Shown: positions 1 to 7,793, counted from the first letter of the stretch. The stretch is 30,176 nt of DNA from JBGSYN01 sp041750975 (GCA_041750975.1 JBGSYN010000259.1:1-30176); one strand, 5' to 3'. Translations and numbers: made by a program. Notes: a model not told the origin generated them from the sequence alone.

Positions 1-1200
1 TATCCCGGACTTCGCGTCTGGCGCAATCTCCTAAAGGCCGATCCGGCCGTCGATCTCGTCCATTTCACCATCCTGCGGCCGCCCGAAAAGCAGGACGGCA
101 CTCCGATCCAGGAGTTGGCGTTGATTGCCTTTCCGGCCCGGGAATTGTTCGAGCTCAAACTGCAAGAGTTCGATCTCATCATCTTCGATCGGTATTCGCG
201 CCGCGGCTTGCTGCCCCTCGTCTACCTCGACAATGTCGCCCAATATGTGGAACAGGGTGGCGCCCTTCTGGAGGCAGCCGGACCCGAGTTCGCGCAGCCT
301 TCCAGCCTGTTCAGGACGCCATTGGCGCGCGTGCTCCCCGGCCGACCATCTGGCGAGGTGATCGAGCGGAGCTTTACGCCGAGCATCACCGATCTCGGAC
401 GACGCCACCCGGTAACGCGTGGGCTCCTCGATGAGGATCAGGAGACCCCGGACTGGGGCCCATGGTTCCGGCAGATCGATGCCGAGACCGATGCCGGCGA
501 AGTCGTCATGGCGGGCGTTGCCGATCGGCCCTTGCTGGTTCTGCAACGCGTGAGCGAAGGCCGTGTCGCCCAACTCCTTTCCGATCAACATTGGTTGTGG
601 GAGCGGGGCTATGAGGGCGGCGGCCCACAAAGTCAGCTCCTGCGCCGGCTGGTTCATTGGCTGATGCGGGAGCCCGAGCTCGAGGAAGAGCAGCTTGGCG
701 CGAGACCAAGTGCGGACGGTCTCATGATCGAGCGTCGCTCGCTTGACCCCGAACCGCGTTCCGTGACCCTGACCGGACCCGATGGCAGCGAAGCGGAGAT
801 CACGCTGACACCCGACAGTGACGGCATTGCCAGAGCCGAATTCGAAACCGACAAGCCGGGCCTCTTTACGGTGACGGACGGCACGCGAACCGCCTACGCG
901 GCCTCTCGAGTAATCCCTCCGATCGAACTTGCAAGTCTCCTGGCATCGAGAGATCCGCTGCTTCCAGTAGCCGAGGCAAGTGGCGGCGATGTTCGCTGGC
1001 TCGACGACGATCCTTCGGTCGAACTTCGGCGCGTCGAGCCCGGACGCCGTGCCCATGGACGCGGTTGGATCGGCCTCAATCGGAACAATGCCTACACGGT
1101 AGCTGGACTATCGCGGACCTCGTTGCTGCCTGCATGGGCAGCTATGCTGATCTTATTGGGCCTGGCGAGTTGGGCCTGGTATCGTGAAGGCAAGGCCTGA
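1..1200 (+). CDS. GATase1-like membrane protein, C-terminal part (5' truncated)
   Basis: The reading frame is already open at base 1 and ends with TGA at 1198-1200, so about 399 C-terminal residues are visible and the start lies outside the window. The N-terminal visible part (PGLRVWRN, then FDLIIFDRY and YVEQGGALLEAAGPEF) looks like the putative glutamine-amidotransferase-like fold found in large membrane proteins that accompany MoxR/DUF58/DUF4159 genes in alphaproteobacteria. A beta-rich segment follows, and one hydrophobic helix near the end (LLPAWAAMLILLGLASWAW) anchors the C-terminus. In such proteins the amidotransferase-like domain is usually considered non-catalytic; no reaction can be assigned from this fragment. 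A short GC hairpin with a T run follows the stop. The fold assignment is from sequence resemblance only; that this is a real coding region is clear. Confidence 0.75.
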   Translation, partial: YPGLRVWRNLLKADPAVDLVHFTILRPPEKQDGTPIQELALIAFPARELFELKLQEFDLIIFDRYSRRGLLPLVYLDNVAQYVEQGGALLEAAGPEFAQPSSLFRTPLARVLPGRPSGEVIERSFTPSITDLGRRHPVTRGLLDEDQETPDWGPWFRQIDAETDAGEVVMAGVADRPLLVLQRVSEGRVAQLLSDQHWLWERGYEGGGPQSQLLRRLVHWLMREPELEEEQLGARPSADGLMIERRSLDPEPRSVTLTGPDGSEAEITLTPDSDGIARAEFETDKPGLFTVTDGTRTAYAASRVIPPIELASLLASRDPLLPVAEASGGDVRWLDDDPSVELRRVEPGRRAHGRGWIGLNRNNAYTVAGLSRTSLLPAWAAMLILLGLASWAWYREGKA

Positions 1201-1235
1201 TCCGCCCCTAACGCACCAATTTGTGAAAAGAATTT

Positions 1236-1256
1236 GGGCGGCAGAACCCGCCTTTT
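1236..1256 (+). terminator. Probable intrinsic terminator after the GATase1-like gene
   Basis: A five-base-pair GC stem (GGCGG at 1237-1241, CCGCC at 1248-1252), extendable by one G-T pair, encloses a six-base loop and is followed directly by TTTT. It lies 36 bases after the upstream stop codon. The stem is short, so termination may be partial. Confidence 0.5.
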
Positions 1257-1302
1257 AGTGTTGACTACGGTCGTCCTCAAATTTCGACTGCCTGCCTATA
1301 CA

Positions 1303-1788
1303 ATGTCATTTCGTGTCTGCGTGTTCGTTATTCTGGCGATCTCGGCCGCCACCTCAACTCATGCCTTAGCCGAGCAATATGTCATTCATCTCATGAGCAA
1401 CACGGAAGATGGACGATTCCAGATCGAACCCAACATGCTCGAAATTGATGTTGGCGATACCGTCGTCTTTCAGTCCGACACCGCAATCCATGCCAGCAAG
1501 TCGATTCCGGGGATGTTGCCTGAGAAAGCGGAACACTGGTGGGGTGCCACCGGCGACCAACTGAGCATTCGTTTCGATGTTTCAGGTGTCTATGGCTTCA
1601 AGTGTCCGTCCGCCTACAGCCTTGGCATGGTCGGCCTGATCCTTGTAGGCGATAAATTGGACAACCTCGATGAGGCGCAAAGCGTCCGTCATCCACCCGC
1701 AGCCGAGGCAGCGTTCGAGGAATTGTTCTCACGTGTTCATTGTCTGGACAACGTCGAGCGCCTGGACAAATGCCCGGATCCCCCTTGA
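1303..1788 (+). CDS. Pseudoazurin-like secreted cupredoxin lacking one copper-ligand histidine
   Basis: This encodes a 161-residue exported protein. The first 23 or so residues are a Sec signal peptide ending near ALAEQ, which is why I start at ATG 1303 and not at an upstream in-frame TTG (1234) that would run through the terminator hairpin; no clear ribosome binding site is visible. The mature part follows the pseudoazurin/plastocyanin pattern: an acidic N-terminal strand, EIDVGDTVVF, a ligand-loop histidine (His63), and the C-terminal copper loop YGFKCPSAYSLGMVG. Cys101 and Met109 sit at pseudoazurin spacing, but the position three after the cysteine, normally histidine, is Ala104. A C-terminal extension with two further cysteines follows the cupredoxin domain. 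Type 1 copper binding is therefore doubtful; it may have an altered metal site or a non-redox role. Confidence 0.8.
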   Translation: MSFRVCVFVILAISAATSTHALAEQYVIHLMSNTEDGRFQIEPNMLEIDVGDTVVFQSDTAIHASKSIPGMLPEKAEHWWGATGDQLSIRFDVSGVYGFKCPSAYSLGMVGLILVGDKLDNLDEAQSVRHPPAAEAAFEELFSRVHCLDNVERLDKCPDPP

Positions 1789-1819
1789 ACGCTTAAGGTT
1801 CGGTCGGAGAGGCTGCCGG

Positions 1820-2674
1820 CTAGTTGGCCATGAAAACCGGCAGTTCGGCGCTCGCCAGGATCTGGCTCGTGGCACCGCCGAAAATCATCTGCCGCAGCCG
1901 GCTCTGCGTAAACGCCCCCTTGACTAACAGATCGGCACCCTGGTTGCGCGCCTCGTCCAGAATTGCCTCGCCGACGTTTTTGTCGCCGACCCGGATATCG
2001 ACACAACACGCATTGATGCCATGGTGCGCCAGACTGCGGGCAAGCTCGGCCGACGACGGACCGCTGACCACGCCGCGGTCTGTCTGGAGAATAGAGACGG
2101 TCTCCGCTCCAACCAGAAATGGCATGGCGAAAGCCACTGTGCGCGCTGTCTCCGTGCTGCAATTCCAGGCAATGGCAATGTTGTCGCCAATTTTCTCGGG
2201 TGGGACCGGCGGTGCGACGATGAGCGGCCGTCCGCTCTCGAACAGCGCCGATTCGAGCGCCGTCATGCTCGGGGTCACGGAATCTCGAACCGGACGGCCG
2301 AGAACGAGCAAGTCGAAGGTTCTGCCGACGCTCCCGATCGCCGACTGTCCGCTCGACGTCACAATACGCCAATCCGCCGAGCATTGGCCCGCTGAGGTTT
2401 CGGAGGGCCGCGCCAGCTTGTGTTCCGTCATGAAGGTCTGAAACGCATCGCGGGCACGATCGGCACGGTCTCGGGCCTCTCGCTCAAAGCCTGCGACGAG
2501 ATCGGGCGCCGCCGCGACAAATCCGTCGGCGCCGGCGGCAATGACGTCGGGCTGCCCGGGACGCATATGCACACCCTCGACGTAACTCGAGAAACGTGCT
2601 GCCGCGAGCCACGAACAGCGCAAGATCGACTGCACCGATTGACTGACTTCAAGATGCGCAAGAATGCACTTCAT
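1820..2674 (-). CDS. Universal stress protein, tandem UspA domains
   Basis: A 284-residue cytoplasmic protein read on the minus strand from ATG 2674 to TAG 1820. It has two Usp-fold halves: roughly residues 1-150, degenerate, and 155-284. The second half keeps the nucleotide-loop signature, seen as LLVKGAFTQSRLRQMIFGG followed by ATSQIL and ending in the beta strand LPVFMAN. This matches the G-x2-G-x9-G-S/T pattern of ATP-binding Usp proteins only loosely, with Lys-Gly in place of the usual Gly-x-x-Gly. Such proteins are induced by stress and starvation and bind nucleotides or partner proteins; no enzymatic role is claimed. A GGAG lies about ten bases before the start. It converges on the cupredoxin gene (31 bases between stops) and diverges from degP. 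Confidence 0.88.
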   Translation of the reverse strand: MKCILAHLEVSQSVQSILRCSWLAAARFSSYVEGVHMRPGQPDVIAAGADGFVAAAPDLVAGFEREARDRADRARDAFQTFMTEHKLARPSETSAGQCSADWRIVTSSGQSAIGSVGRTFDLLVLGRPVRDSVTPSMTALESALFESGRPLIVAPPVPPEKIGDNIAIAWNCSTETARTVAFAMPFLVGAETVSILQTDRGVVSGPSSAELARSLAHHGINACCVDIRVGDKNVGEAILDEARNQGADLLVKGAFTQSRLRQMIFGGATSQILASAELPVFMAN

Positions 2675-2965
2675 GAACTACGGGTCTCCATCGATCGCTA
2701 CTCTCATCGCTTGAAGCTGCTCAGCAGTGTCGTCACCCCAGTCCCGCAAGCAAGCGATAATTTCAATAGCCGGAGCTTCGCCGCCAAGGCATTGCCGGCT
2801 AATACGCGAGCCCTAGTGTCACGTGAGACGGCTTGAGTGTCGACATGATGAACGAACTGTCATGCTCGAGACAGCTTTCCGTCATTCAAGCGGTCTATGT
2901 TACCGATCGTAAGACATCGAGATCCACTTTTCGCCATTCCGTCCCAAGACAAGGAACGCATGCCA
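2675..2965. other. Divergent intergenic region between usp and degP
   Basis: About 290 bases separate the start of the stress protein gene (minus) from the protease gene (plus), so promoters for both should lie here. I see no open frame with a convincing ribosome binding site and no strong sigma-70 or RpoE-type hexamer pair. The base AAGGAA at 2951-2956 is the likely Shine-Dalgarno element for the protease start at 2966. Confidence 0.5.
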
Positions 2966-4468
2966 ATGAAGTCGTTCATGACAACAGCGACCACGCAACG
3001 AAATCCGAACCGGCGCCCCGCAATTTTCTTGGGTTCCGCCATGATCGCCCTTTTCGCCCTAGGATCTGGTGTCGCACTCGAGCGCGCCGCTGCGACGGAT
3101 TTGACTGCACAGGTCAGCGGCGATCGGTTCGAGCGCGGCTATGCCGATCTTCTCGAGACCCTTCTGCCTGCCGTGGTGAACGTCCAGATCCAGCGCAATG
3201 CGCCTGGGCCCGTGGCTCGAGGCGGCCTCCCGGAGCAGGAAGTTCCGGAGTTCTTCAGGCGTTTCTTCGATGACATGCCACAAGGCCAACCTGCGCCTCG
3301 TGGCCCGGTCATGGGCGAGGGCTCGGGCTTCATCATCGAGGCCGATGGATTTATCGTAACCAATGCTCATGTGGTCGACGGTGCCGACAGCATTTCCGTG
3401 ACCTTGACCGGCGGTCGCGAACTCGAAGCGGAATTGATCGGCGTCGATGTTAAAACCGATCTGGCTCTACTCAAGATCGAGGCCGATGAACCCCTTCCCT
3501 TCGTCAAGTTCGGCGATAGCGAAACGGTCCGCGTCGGCGATAAGGTTCTTGCCGTAGGCAATCCGTTCGGTCTTGGCGGCACCGTAACGTCGGGTATTGT
3601 CAGTGCCATGGGCCGAAGGATCGGCGCTGGCCCCTATGATGATTTTCTCCAGATCGACGCCGCAATCAATCGCGGCAATTCAGGTGGTCCCGCCTTCAAT
3701 CTGGACGGTGAGGTCATCGGCGTGAATAGCGTTATCTATTCGCCGTCCGGCGGCAATGTCGGTATCGGCTTCGCCATTTCAGCCAATCTTGCAGAACAAA
3801 TTGTCGCCGATCTTAGGGATGACGGCAACGTCGAGCGCGGCTGGCTTGGCGTCAATATCCAAAGCATGGATGAAGAGTTGGCGTCCGCCTTCGGTCTGGA
3901 GAACACAACCGGCGCCTTGGTCAGCAAGGTCGAGCCAGGAAGCCCCGCAGCTGAGGCCGGTGTGGTCAGCGGGGATGTCATTCTCGCCTATAACGACACA
4001 CCGATCGAGACATTGAGCGATCTTTCGACATTTGTGGCTGCAACCGATCCGGGATCGGATGCGACCGTCAAGCTGTGGCGCAACGGTGACGAGTTGGATC
4101 TCGATGTCACGATCGACCTGATGCCGAGTCAGGATCAGGTGGCGGCTCTGGTCGAGGACGAGAGTGACCAGGCGCCCCTTGGTTTGGCGCTCGCCGAACT
4201 TACAGGCTCGCAGCGCGCCGAGGCCGGTCTGCAAACGAACCAGGGCGGCGTTCTTGTCACATCGGTCGAGCCCGGCAGCGCCGCAGCATCGAAGGGAATG
4301 GGCGAAGGTGACATCATTCTCCGCATTGGAGAAGAGGAGGTGAACAGCCCTCAGGACATCACCGATCAAGTTCGGTCCGCGCTCGACGCAGGCAAGGACA
4401 CACTCCTCGTTCTGCTGCATCAGGAAGGTGGCACGCGGTTCCTCACCTTGCCGCTGGCGGTCTCCTGA
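2966..4468 (+). CDS. degP: Do-type periplasmic serine protease (DegP/HtrA)
   Basis: A 500-residue HtrA-family protease and chaperone of the periplasm. The N-terminus carries a positively charged stretch and a hydrophobic segment (about residues 19-36) acting as signal peptide or anchor. The trypsin-like domain has the full triad: His135 in TNAHVVDGAD, Asp165 in KTDLALLKI and Ser239 in NRGNSGGPAFN. Two PDZ domains follow (about 285-375 and 405-495), the first beginning near GWLGVNIQ and the second near GVLVTSVEPGSAA. I chose ATG 2966 because AAGGAA lies nine bases upstream; ATG 2960, two codons earlier, sits too close to that site. Its length fits DegP/MucD. The two-component genes immediately downstream suggest an envelope-stress module, as in other alphaproteobacteria. 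Confidence 0.95.
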   Translation: MKSFMTTATTQRNPNRRPAIFLGSAMIALFALGSGVALERAAATDLTAQVSGDRFERGYADLLETLLPAVVNVQIQRNAPGPVARGGLPEQEVPEFFRRFFDDMPQGQPAPRGPVMGEGSGFIIEADGFIVTNAHVVDGADSISVTLTGGRELEAELIGVDVKTDLALLKIEADEPLPFVKFGDSETVRVGDKVLAVGNPFGLGGTVTSGIVSAMGRRIGAGPYDDFLQIDAAINRGNSGGPAFNLDGEVIGVNSVIYSPSGGNVGIGFAISANLAEQIVADLRDDGNVERGWLGVNIQSMDEELASAFGLENTTGALVSKVEPGSPAAEAGVVSGDVILAYNDTPIETLSDLSTFVAATDPGSDATVKLWRNGDELDLDVTIDLMPSQDQVAALVEDESDQAPLGLALAELTGSQRAEAGLQTNQGGVLVTSVEPGSAAASKGMGEGDIILRIGEEEVNSPQDITDQVRSALDAGKDTLLVLLHQEGGTRFLTLPLAVS

Positions 4469-4474
4469 TCGTCT

Positions 4475-4536
4475 GCGCCCGTGCTTCATGCAGCCTCCTA
4501 AAGTCTCGAACTTTGGGGCCGAATGAACACGGGCGC
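4475..4536. repeat. Nested inverted repeat between degP and the response regulator
   Basis: An outer perfect nine-base inverted repeat (GCGCCCGTG at 4475-4483, CACGGGCGC at 4528-4536) encloses an inner hairpin (AAAGT at 4500-4504, five-base loop CTCGA, ACTTT at 4510-4514; extendable to about eight pairs with a G-T wobble). It starts seven bases after the degP stop. No T run follows, so it is either a processing or stability element, a factor-dependent terminator, or an attenuator between the protease and the two-component genes. Confidence 0.55.
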
Positions 4537-4663
4537 CCAACGACCATCCGCATACCATTGGGCAAGATGCTTCGGAGGCTGTACGGTGCGAGCGATATTT
4601 TCTGCAGAAATGCCTTCACATAATGGGCCGTCGGCGGCAACCGGCGGACGTTTGGATGGAGCT

Positions 4664-5359
4664 ATGCGCATTCTTATCGTTGAGGATGACCGAGATGCAG
4701 CCTCCTATATCGTCAAAGGCCTCAAGGAAAGCGGCCATGCCGTCGATGTAGCTTATGACGGCAAGGATGGGCTCTTCATGGCGGCAAGCGACGACTATGA
4801 CACCTTGGTCGTCGATCGTATGTTGCCGGGAATGGATGGGCTCAAAGTCGTCCAGACCCTGCGCGCCACGGGCAACCGAACGCCCGTACTTTTCCTCAGT
4901 GCCCTCGGCGAGGTGGATGATCGGGTACGCGGCCTGCGTGCCGGCGGGGACGACTACCTCGTTAAACCTTACGCCTTTTCCGAACTACTCGCGCGAGTCG
5001 AGGCTTTGGGGCGCAGGCGCGTGTCAGATGCGACAGATGTTCGTGACACCGTCCTGACCTATGCCGATCTTTCGATAGATTTACTGTCGCGGGCCGTCTC
5101 CCGGGCAGGACGCGAAATCGACCTGCAACCCCGTGAATTCAAGATCCTTGAAGTGTTGCTGCGTCATCCCGGGCAGGTCATGACCAGAACGATGCTGCTC
5201 GAAAAGGTTTGGGACTATCGTTTCGACCCACAGACGAATGTGATCGATGTCCACATCTCCAGACTTCGTCAAAAAGTGGACCGGGGGTTCGAGCAACCAC
5301 TCATCCACACCATCCGCGGGGCCGGCTACAGCCTCAGGCTTGCGGACAAGGCTCCTTAA
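4664..5359 (+). CDS. OmpR/PhoB-family response regulator
   Basis: A 231-residue two-domain transcription factor. The receiver domain (1-115) has the acidic pocket in ILIVEDDRD, the phosphoacceptor Asp51 in VVDRMLPGMDG, and the conserved Lys101 in YLVKPYAF. The C-terminal half is a winged helix (about 130-228) with the PREFKILEVLLRHPG and DVHISRLRQKVD signatures. Start ATG 4664 gives the canonical MRILIVEDD beginning; an in-frame upstream start at 4523 would add 47 residues unlike any receiver domain. Its 3' end overlaps the sensor kinase gene by 20 bases if the kinase starts at TTG 5340, so the pair is translationally coupled. The sequence resembles the CzcR/CopR/TctD type, but the signal and target genes cannot be read from it. 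Confidence 0.95.
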   Translation: MRILIVEDDRDAASYIVKGLKESGHAVDVAYDGKDGLFMAASDDYDTLVVDRMLPGMDGLKVVQTLRATGNRTPVLFLSALGEVDDRVRGLRAGGDDYLVKPYAFSELLARVEALGRRRVSDATDVRDTVLTYADLSIDLLSRAVSRAGREIDLQPREFKILEVLLRHPGQVMTRTMLLEKVWDYRFDPQTNVIDVHISRLRQKVDRGFEQPLIHTIRGAGYSLRLADKAP

Positions 5360-6776
5360 ATCCTCCACATTCCGGCTGACGCTGGCGTTTTCCGGCGTTT
5401 TCACAATCTCCGCTCTGACGCTGATGGCTTTCCTCTATATGGCGGGCACCCGCGCGCTCGAGCGTCAGGTCTGGGAGACGATCGACGCGGAAATCAAGGG
5501 TCTTCGCGAACAATACAGCCAATCGGGTTTGCCTGGCCTGATCCGAACAATCGATGAGCGTTCCGAGGCGGCCCGCGAACGCCGGAGTGTTTATCTGCTG
5601 GTCGATCGAACGGGGCGAAAGCTTGCCGGCAATCTCGAGCTTTGGCCGGTACGGGCCGAAAACGAGACCGACGGCTTCCGGTTCACGCTGCCGGATAGTC
5701 CTGAGATGTCGTCTCCCCAATCTCCGGTTTTCGGCGCCGATCGGCCGGTTCTGGCCCGCGCCTTTCTGCTTCAAGGCAATGCCCGGTTATTGGTCGGCCG
5801 GGATATCCAGGACCAGATCGCCAGCCAACTCGTCCTGCGCAACGCTATTTTGCTCGGCATCCTTATCATGATCGTCCTTGGCGTGGTGGCCGGCTACGTC
5901 GTCAGCCGCTGGATGTTGTCGCGCCTGGAGCGGGTGAATCGAACGACGCGACAAATCATGGCGGGCGATCTCGGCCGAAGGATCGACACCAACGGCGTCG
6001 GCGATGAGTTCGACGAGCTTGCCGGCAACGTCAATGATATGCTCGAGCGAATTGAAAGTCTCCTGACTGGAATGCGCCAGGTGACCGACAACATCGCGCA
6101 CGATCTCCGCACACCCCTGCACCGCTTGCGCTCTCGAATCGAGGTCGCGCTGATGCAGAATACGAATGTGATGGAGAGCCGCCAGTTGCTGGACGAGACG
6201 ATTCGCGAAGTCGATGGCTTGATCGAGACGTTCAACGCCCTGCTGCGGATCGCAAGGCTCGAAGCGGGCGACCGGCATAGTGATTGGGAACCGCTAGATC
6301 TGGGTGAATTGGCGCGCGATGTAGTCGAACTTTATGAGCCGCTCGCCGAAGATCGATCGATCACACTGCGCTATCAGGGTAACGCGCAGGCGCGGACCAA
6401 TGGCAATCGTCAACTTCTGGCGCAGGCGGTCGCCAACCTGACCGACAATGCCATCAAATACACGCAAGAGCGCGGCGAGATTATCATCAGCGTTGATATT
6501 CGGCCCGAGCCCACAATAACCGTCCTCGATAACGGACCGGGAATTCCGCGAGAGCTACGAGACAAGGCACTCGAACGCTTCGTCCGGCTGGCTCCCGAGC
6601 GATCCGGACCCGGTAATGGTCTGGGTTTGAGCCTAGTGCAGGCCGTCGCACGCCTCCACGACGCGAGGCTCGAGCTTCATGACAACAATCCGGGGCTGGC
6701 TGTCACGATCCGCTTCTCCAACGATCGCCACCAGACAACTTCATCGATCAATAAGGCTGCTGCAAGAGCCGCCTAG
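5340..6776 (+). CDS. Membrane sensor histidine kinase
   Basis: A 478-residue kinase partner of the preceding regulator. TM1 is about residues 12-34, a periplasmic sensor domain spans about 35-165, and TM2 about 168-189. A HAMP linker (190-243) follows, then the HisKA dimerisation helix with phospho-accepting His254 in NIAHDLRTPLHRL. The ATPase domain shows the N box NLTDNAIKYT, G1 box VLDNGPGIP and G2 box GNGLGLSLV. No suitable ATG lies near the boundary. TTG 5340, inside the end of the regulator gene, gives MRTRLLKSS just before TM1 and is my choice; ATG 5247 is the next in-frame candidate but overlaps the regulator by 113 bases. The periplasmic domain shows no recognisable ligand fold. Confidence 0.93.
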   Translation: MRTRLLKSSTFRLTLAFSGVFTISALTLMAFLYMAGTRALERQVWETIDAEIKGLREQYSQSGLPGLIRTIDERSEAARERRSVYLLVDRTGRKLAGNLELWPVRAENETDGFRFTLPDSPEMSSPQSPVFGADRPVLARAFLLQGNARLLVGRDIQDQIASQLVLRNAILLGILIMIVLGVVAGYVVSRWMLSRLERVNRTTRQIMAGDLGRRIDTNGVGDEFDELAGNVNDMLERIESLLTGMRQVTDNIAHDLRTPLHRLRSRIEVALMQNTNVMESRQLLDETIREVDGLIETFNALLRIARLEAGDRHSDWEPLDLGELARDVVELYEPLAEDRSITLRYQGNAQARTNGNRQLLAQAVANLTDNAIKYTQERGEIIISVDIRPEPTITVLDNGPGIPRELRDKALERFVRLAPERSGPGNGLGLSLVQAVARLHDARLELHDNNPGLAVTIRFSNDRHQTTSSINKAAARAA

Positions 6777-6842
6777 TCTGCGCCCGAGGGCCGAATTTCG
6801 GCGGACAACCCACCGAGGCCAAATCCATAAGGAGGTACGCTT

Positions 6843-6950
6843 TTGGGCACCGCGCGTCGAGGTATTCATATGCCGTTAACTTTTCGGCTCTCGGCATCGA
6901 TTAATCTTTGGTCAACCAAATCAACATCGGTATCCCATCGTTGGTGTTAG
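6843..6950 (+). CDS. Possible 35-codon ORF behind a near-perfect Shine-Dalgarno
   Basis: TAAGGAGGT at 6828-6836 is a full-length match to the complement of the 16S rRNA tail. Seven bases after its AGGAGG core is TTG 6843, which opens a 35-codon frame ending TAG 6950; an in-frame ATG lies at 6870. The product has no recognisable domain. Its stop overlaps the Shine-Dalgarno of the 53-codon gene that follows, an arrangement typical of translational coupling. The frame itself could be chance; the ribosome binding site is the only real support. Confidence 0.25.
   Translation: MGTARRGIHMPLTFRLSASINLWSTKSTSVSHRWC
6907..6920. repeat. Short inverted repeat upstream of the 53-codon gene
   Basis: TTTGGT at 6907-6912 and ACCAAA at 6915-6920 form a six-base inverted repeat with a two-base centre, about 40 bases before the start at 6963, in a locally AT-rich patch. 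This is operator-like geometry, but the motif is short enough to occur by chance. Confidence 0.3.
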
Positions 6951-6962
6951 GAGGATCAGCAT

Positions 6963-7124
6963 ATGCGTCGCTCTGTCGAACGCTGTTCGATCAACGTCAA
7001 ACCCTCAATGATCAACCAATTCCGCAACGCCTCCGGTGAGGCGCCGCAAAAAGGCGCACAGTGGCGGATTGTAGCATTCGCAGCGGCTATAGGGGCGGCG
7101 CTGGGCTTGATTTTCTCCGCTTGA
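6963..7124 (+). CDS. Small membrane protein, 53 residues, unknown function
   Basis: ATG 6963 is preceded by AGGAGG at 6949-6954 with eight-base spacing, an optimal ribosome binding site, and the frame runs 53 codons to TGA 7124. The product has a polar, basic N-terminal half with a cysteine (Cys8) and a hydrophobic C-terminal segment (WRIVAFAAAIGAALGLIFSA) that should form a single transmembrane helix ending at the last residue, as in tail-anchored proteins. I do not recognise the family. It lies downstream of the sensor kinase gene and converges on the 116-residue membrane protein gene, with 32 bases between their stops. Coding status is inferred from the Shine-Dalgarno match and the coherent helix. 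Confidence 0.6.
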   Translation: MRRSVERCSINVKPSMINQFRNASGEAPQKGAQWRIVAFAAAIGAALGLIFSA

Positions 7125-7156
7125 GTCGAACGGCGCTACACCTTACGCCGAACCGA

Positions 7157-7507
7157 TCAGTTTATCCTGGGCGTCTCGTTGAGCCAAGATTGGGCTTCCT
7201 GAACCAAATCTTCAATCGGCAGGCCGCCAGCAAGAACGCTCAAGAGCGCCAACGCCGCCGCGACCGCTGCGGAAATACCAAATGCCAGACGGCGATCGGC
7301 AACAAGTTGACGGGTTCCGAGTTCCTGTTCTTCGACAGTCGCCGTCTCGCCATCTGAAAATGCGACAAGATAGGACTTTATACCGTCGACTTCGGTAACA
7401 TGTATGAGCTCGACATATTCGCCGGTACCTTTGAGAACCAGGACTTTTGATCGCATTTTCGCGATAATTTTAAGAAAAAACTGGAAGCGTCTCATCCAAA
7501 TTTTCAT
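7157..7507 (-). CDS. Small membrane protein with cytoplasmic N-terminal domain, unknown function
   Basis: A 116-residue minus-strand gene with AGGAGG five bases before ATG 7507, so its start is secure. The N-terminus is basic and hydrophobic, followed by a compact, strand-rich segment (KVLVLKGTGEYVELIHVTEV and SYLVAFSDGETATVEEQELG) and one predicted transmembrane helix (about residues 74-93, AFGISAAVAAALALLSVLAG). A short amphipathic tail containing EDLVQEAQSWL ends the protein. I do not recognise the family. Its promoter region carries a perfect eight-base inverted repeat lying over the -10 element, so expression is probably repressor-controlled. It converges on the 53-codon membrane protein gene and diverges from bpt. 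Confidence 0.75.
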   Translation of the reverse strand: MKIWMRRFQFFLKIIAKMRSKVLVLKGTGEYVELIHVTEVDGIKSYLVAFSDGETATVEEQELGTRQLVADRRLAFGISAAVAAALALLSVLAGGLPIEDLVQEAQSWLNETPRIN

Positions 7508-7534
7508 TTCTTCCTCCTGAAGTGCCTGCCACTA

Positions 7535-7564
7535 TAGGATAGCGAACCTATCCTAAAACGTCAA
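7535..7564 (-). promoter_or_regulatory. Promoter with overlapping palindromic operator
   Basis: On the minus strand TTGACG (7564-7559) and TATCCT (7541-7536) are spaced by 17 bases, a good sigma-70 arrangement, and the latter ends 28 bases before the ATG at 7507. Across the spacer and -10 lies a perfect inverted repeat, TAGGATAG at 7535-7542 and CTATCCTA at 7548-7555, with a five-base centre CGAAC. The geometry is that of a dimeric repressor site that would block RNA polymerase. I cannot name the regulator, and no regulator gene adjoins. Confidence 0.65.
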
Positions 7565-7793
7565 TGAATTTTTTTTAGTTCGCTCTTAGGTTGTACTTGG
7601 CGTAGAAGCCCCTTCAGCCGACTTGTCGCGTCGCCTCGACCAAGCCAGATAGCGTATGCTGCAACCTTTGATGCGCTATTGCGCCCGTCAGGCGAAAGTG
7701 GATTAAGGAGTATCGACATTCCGATGATTCGATTGGCATGATGAAATCACTGCACGAGTTCATCGCCCTGAGCGTCGCCTCGATGGAATTTTT

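Noticed and set aside
4523..4663. Upstream in-frame extension of the response regulator
   Set aside because: It would add 47 residues unlike a receiver domain, and the start at 4664 gives the canonical MRILIVEDD N-terminus.
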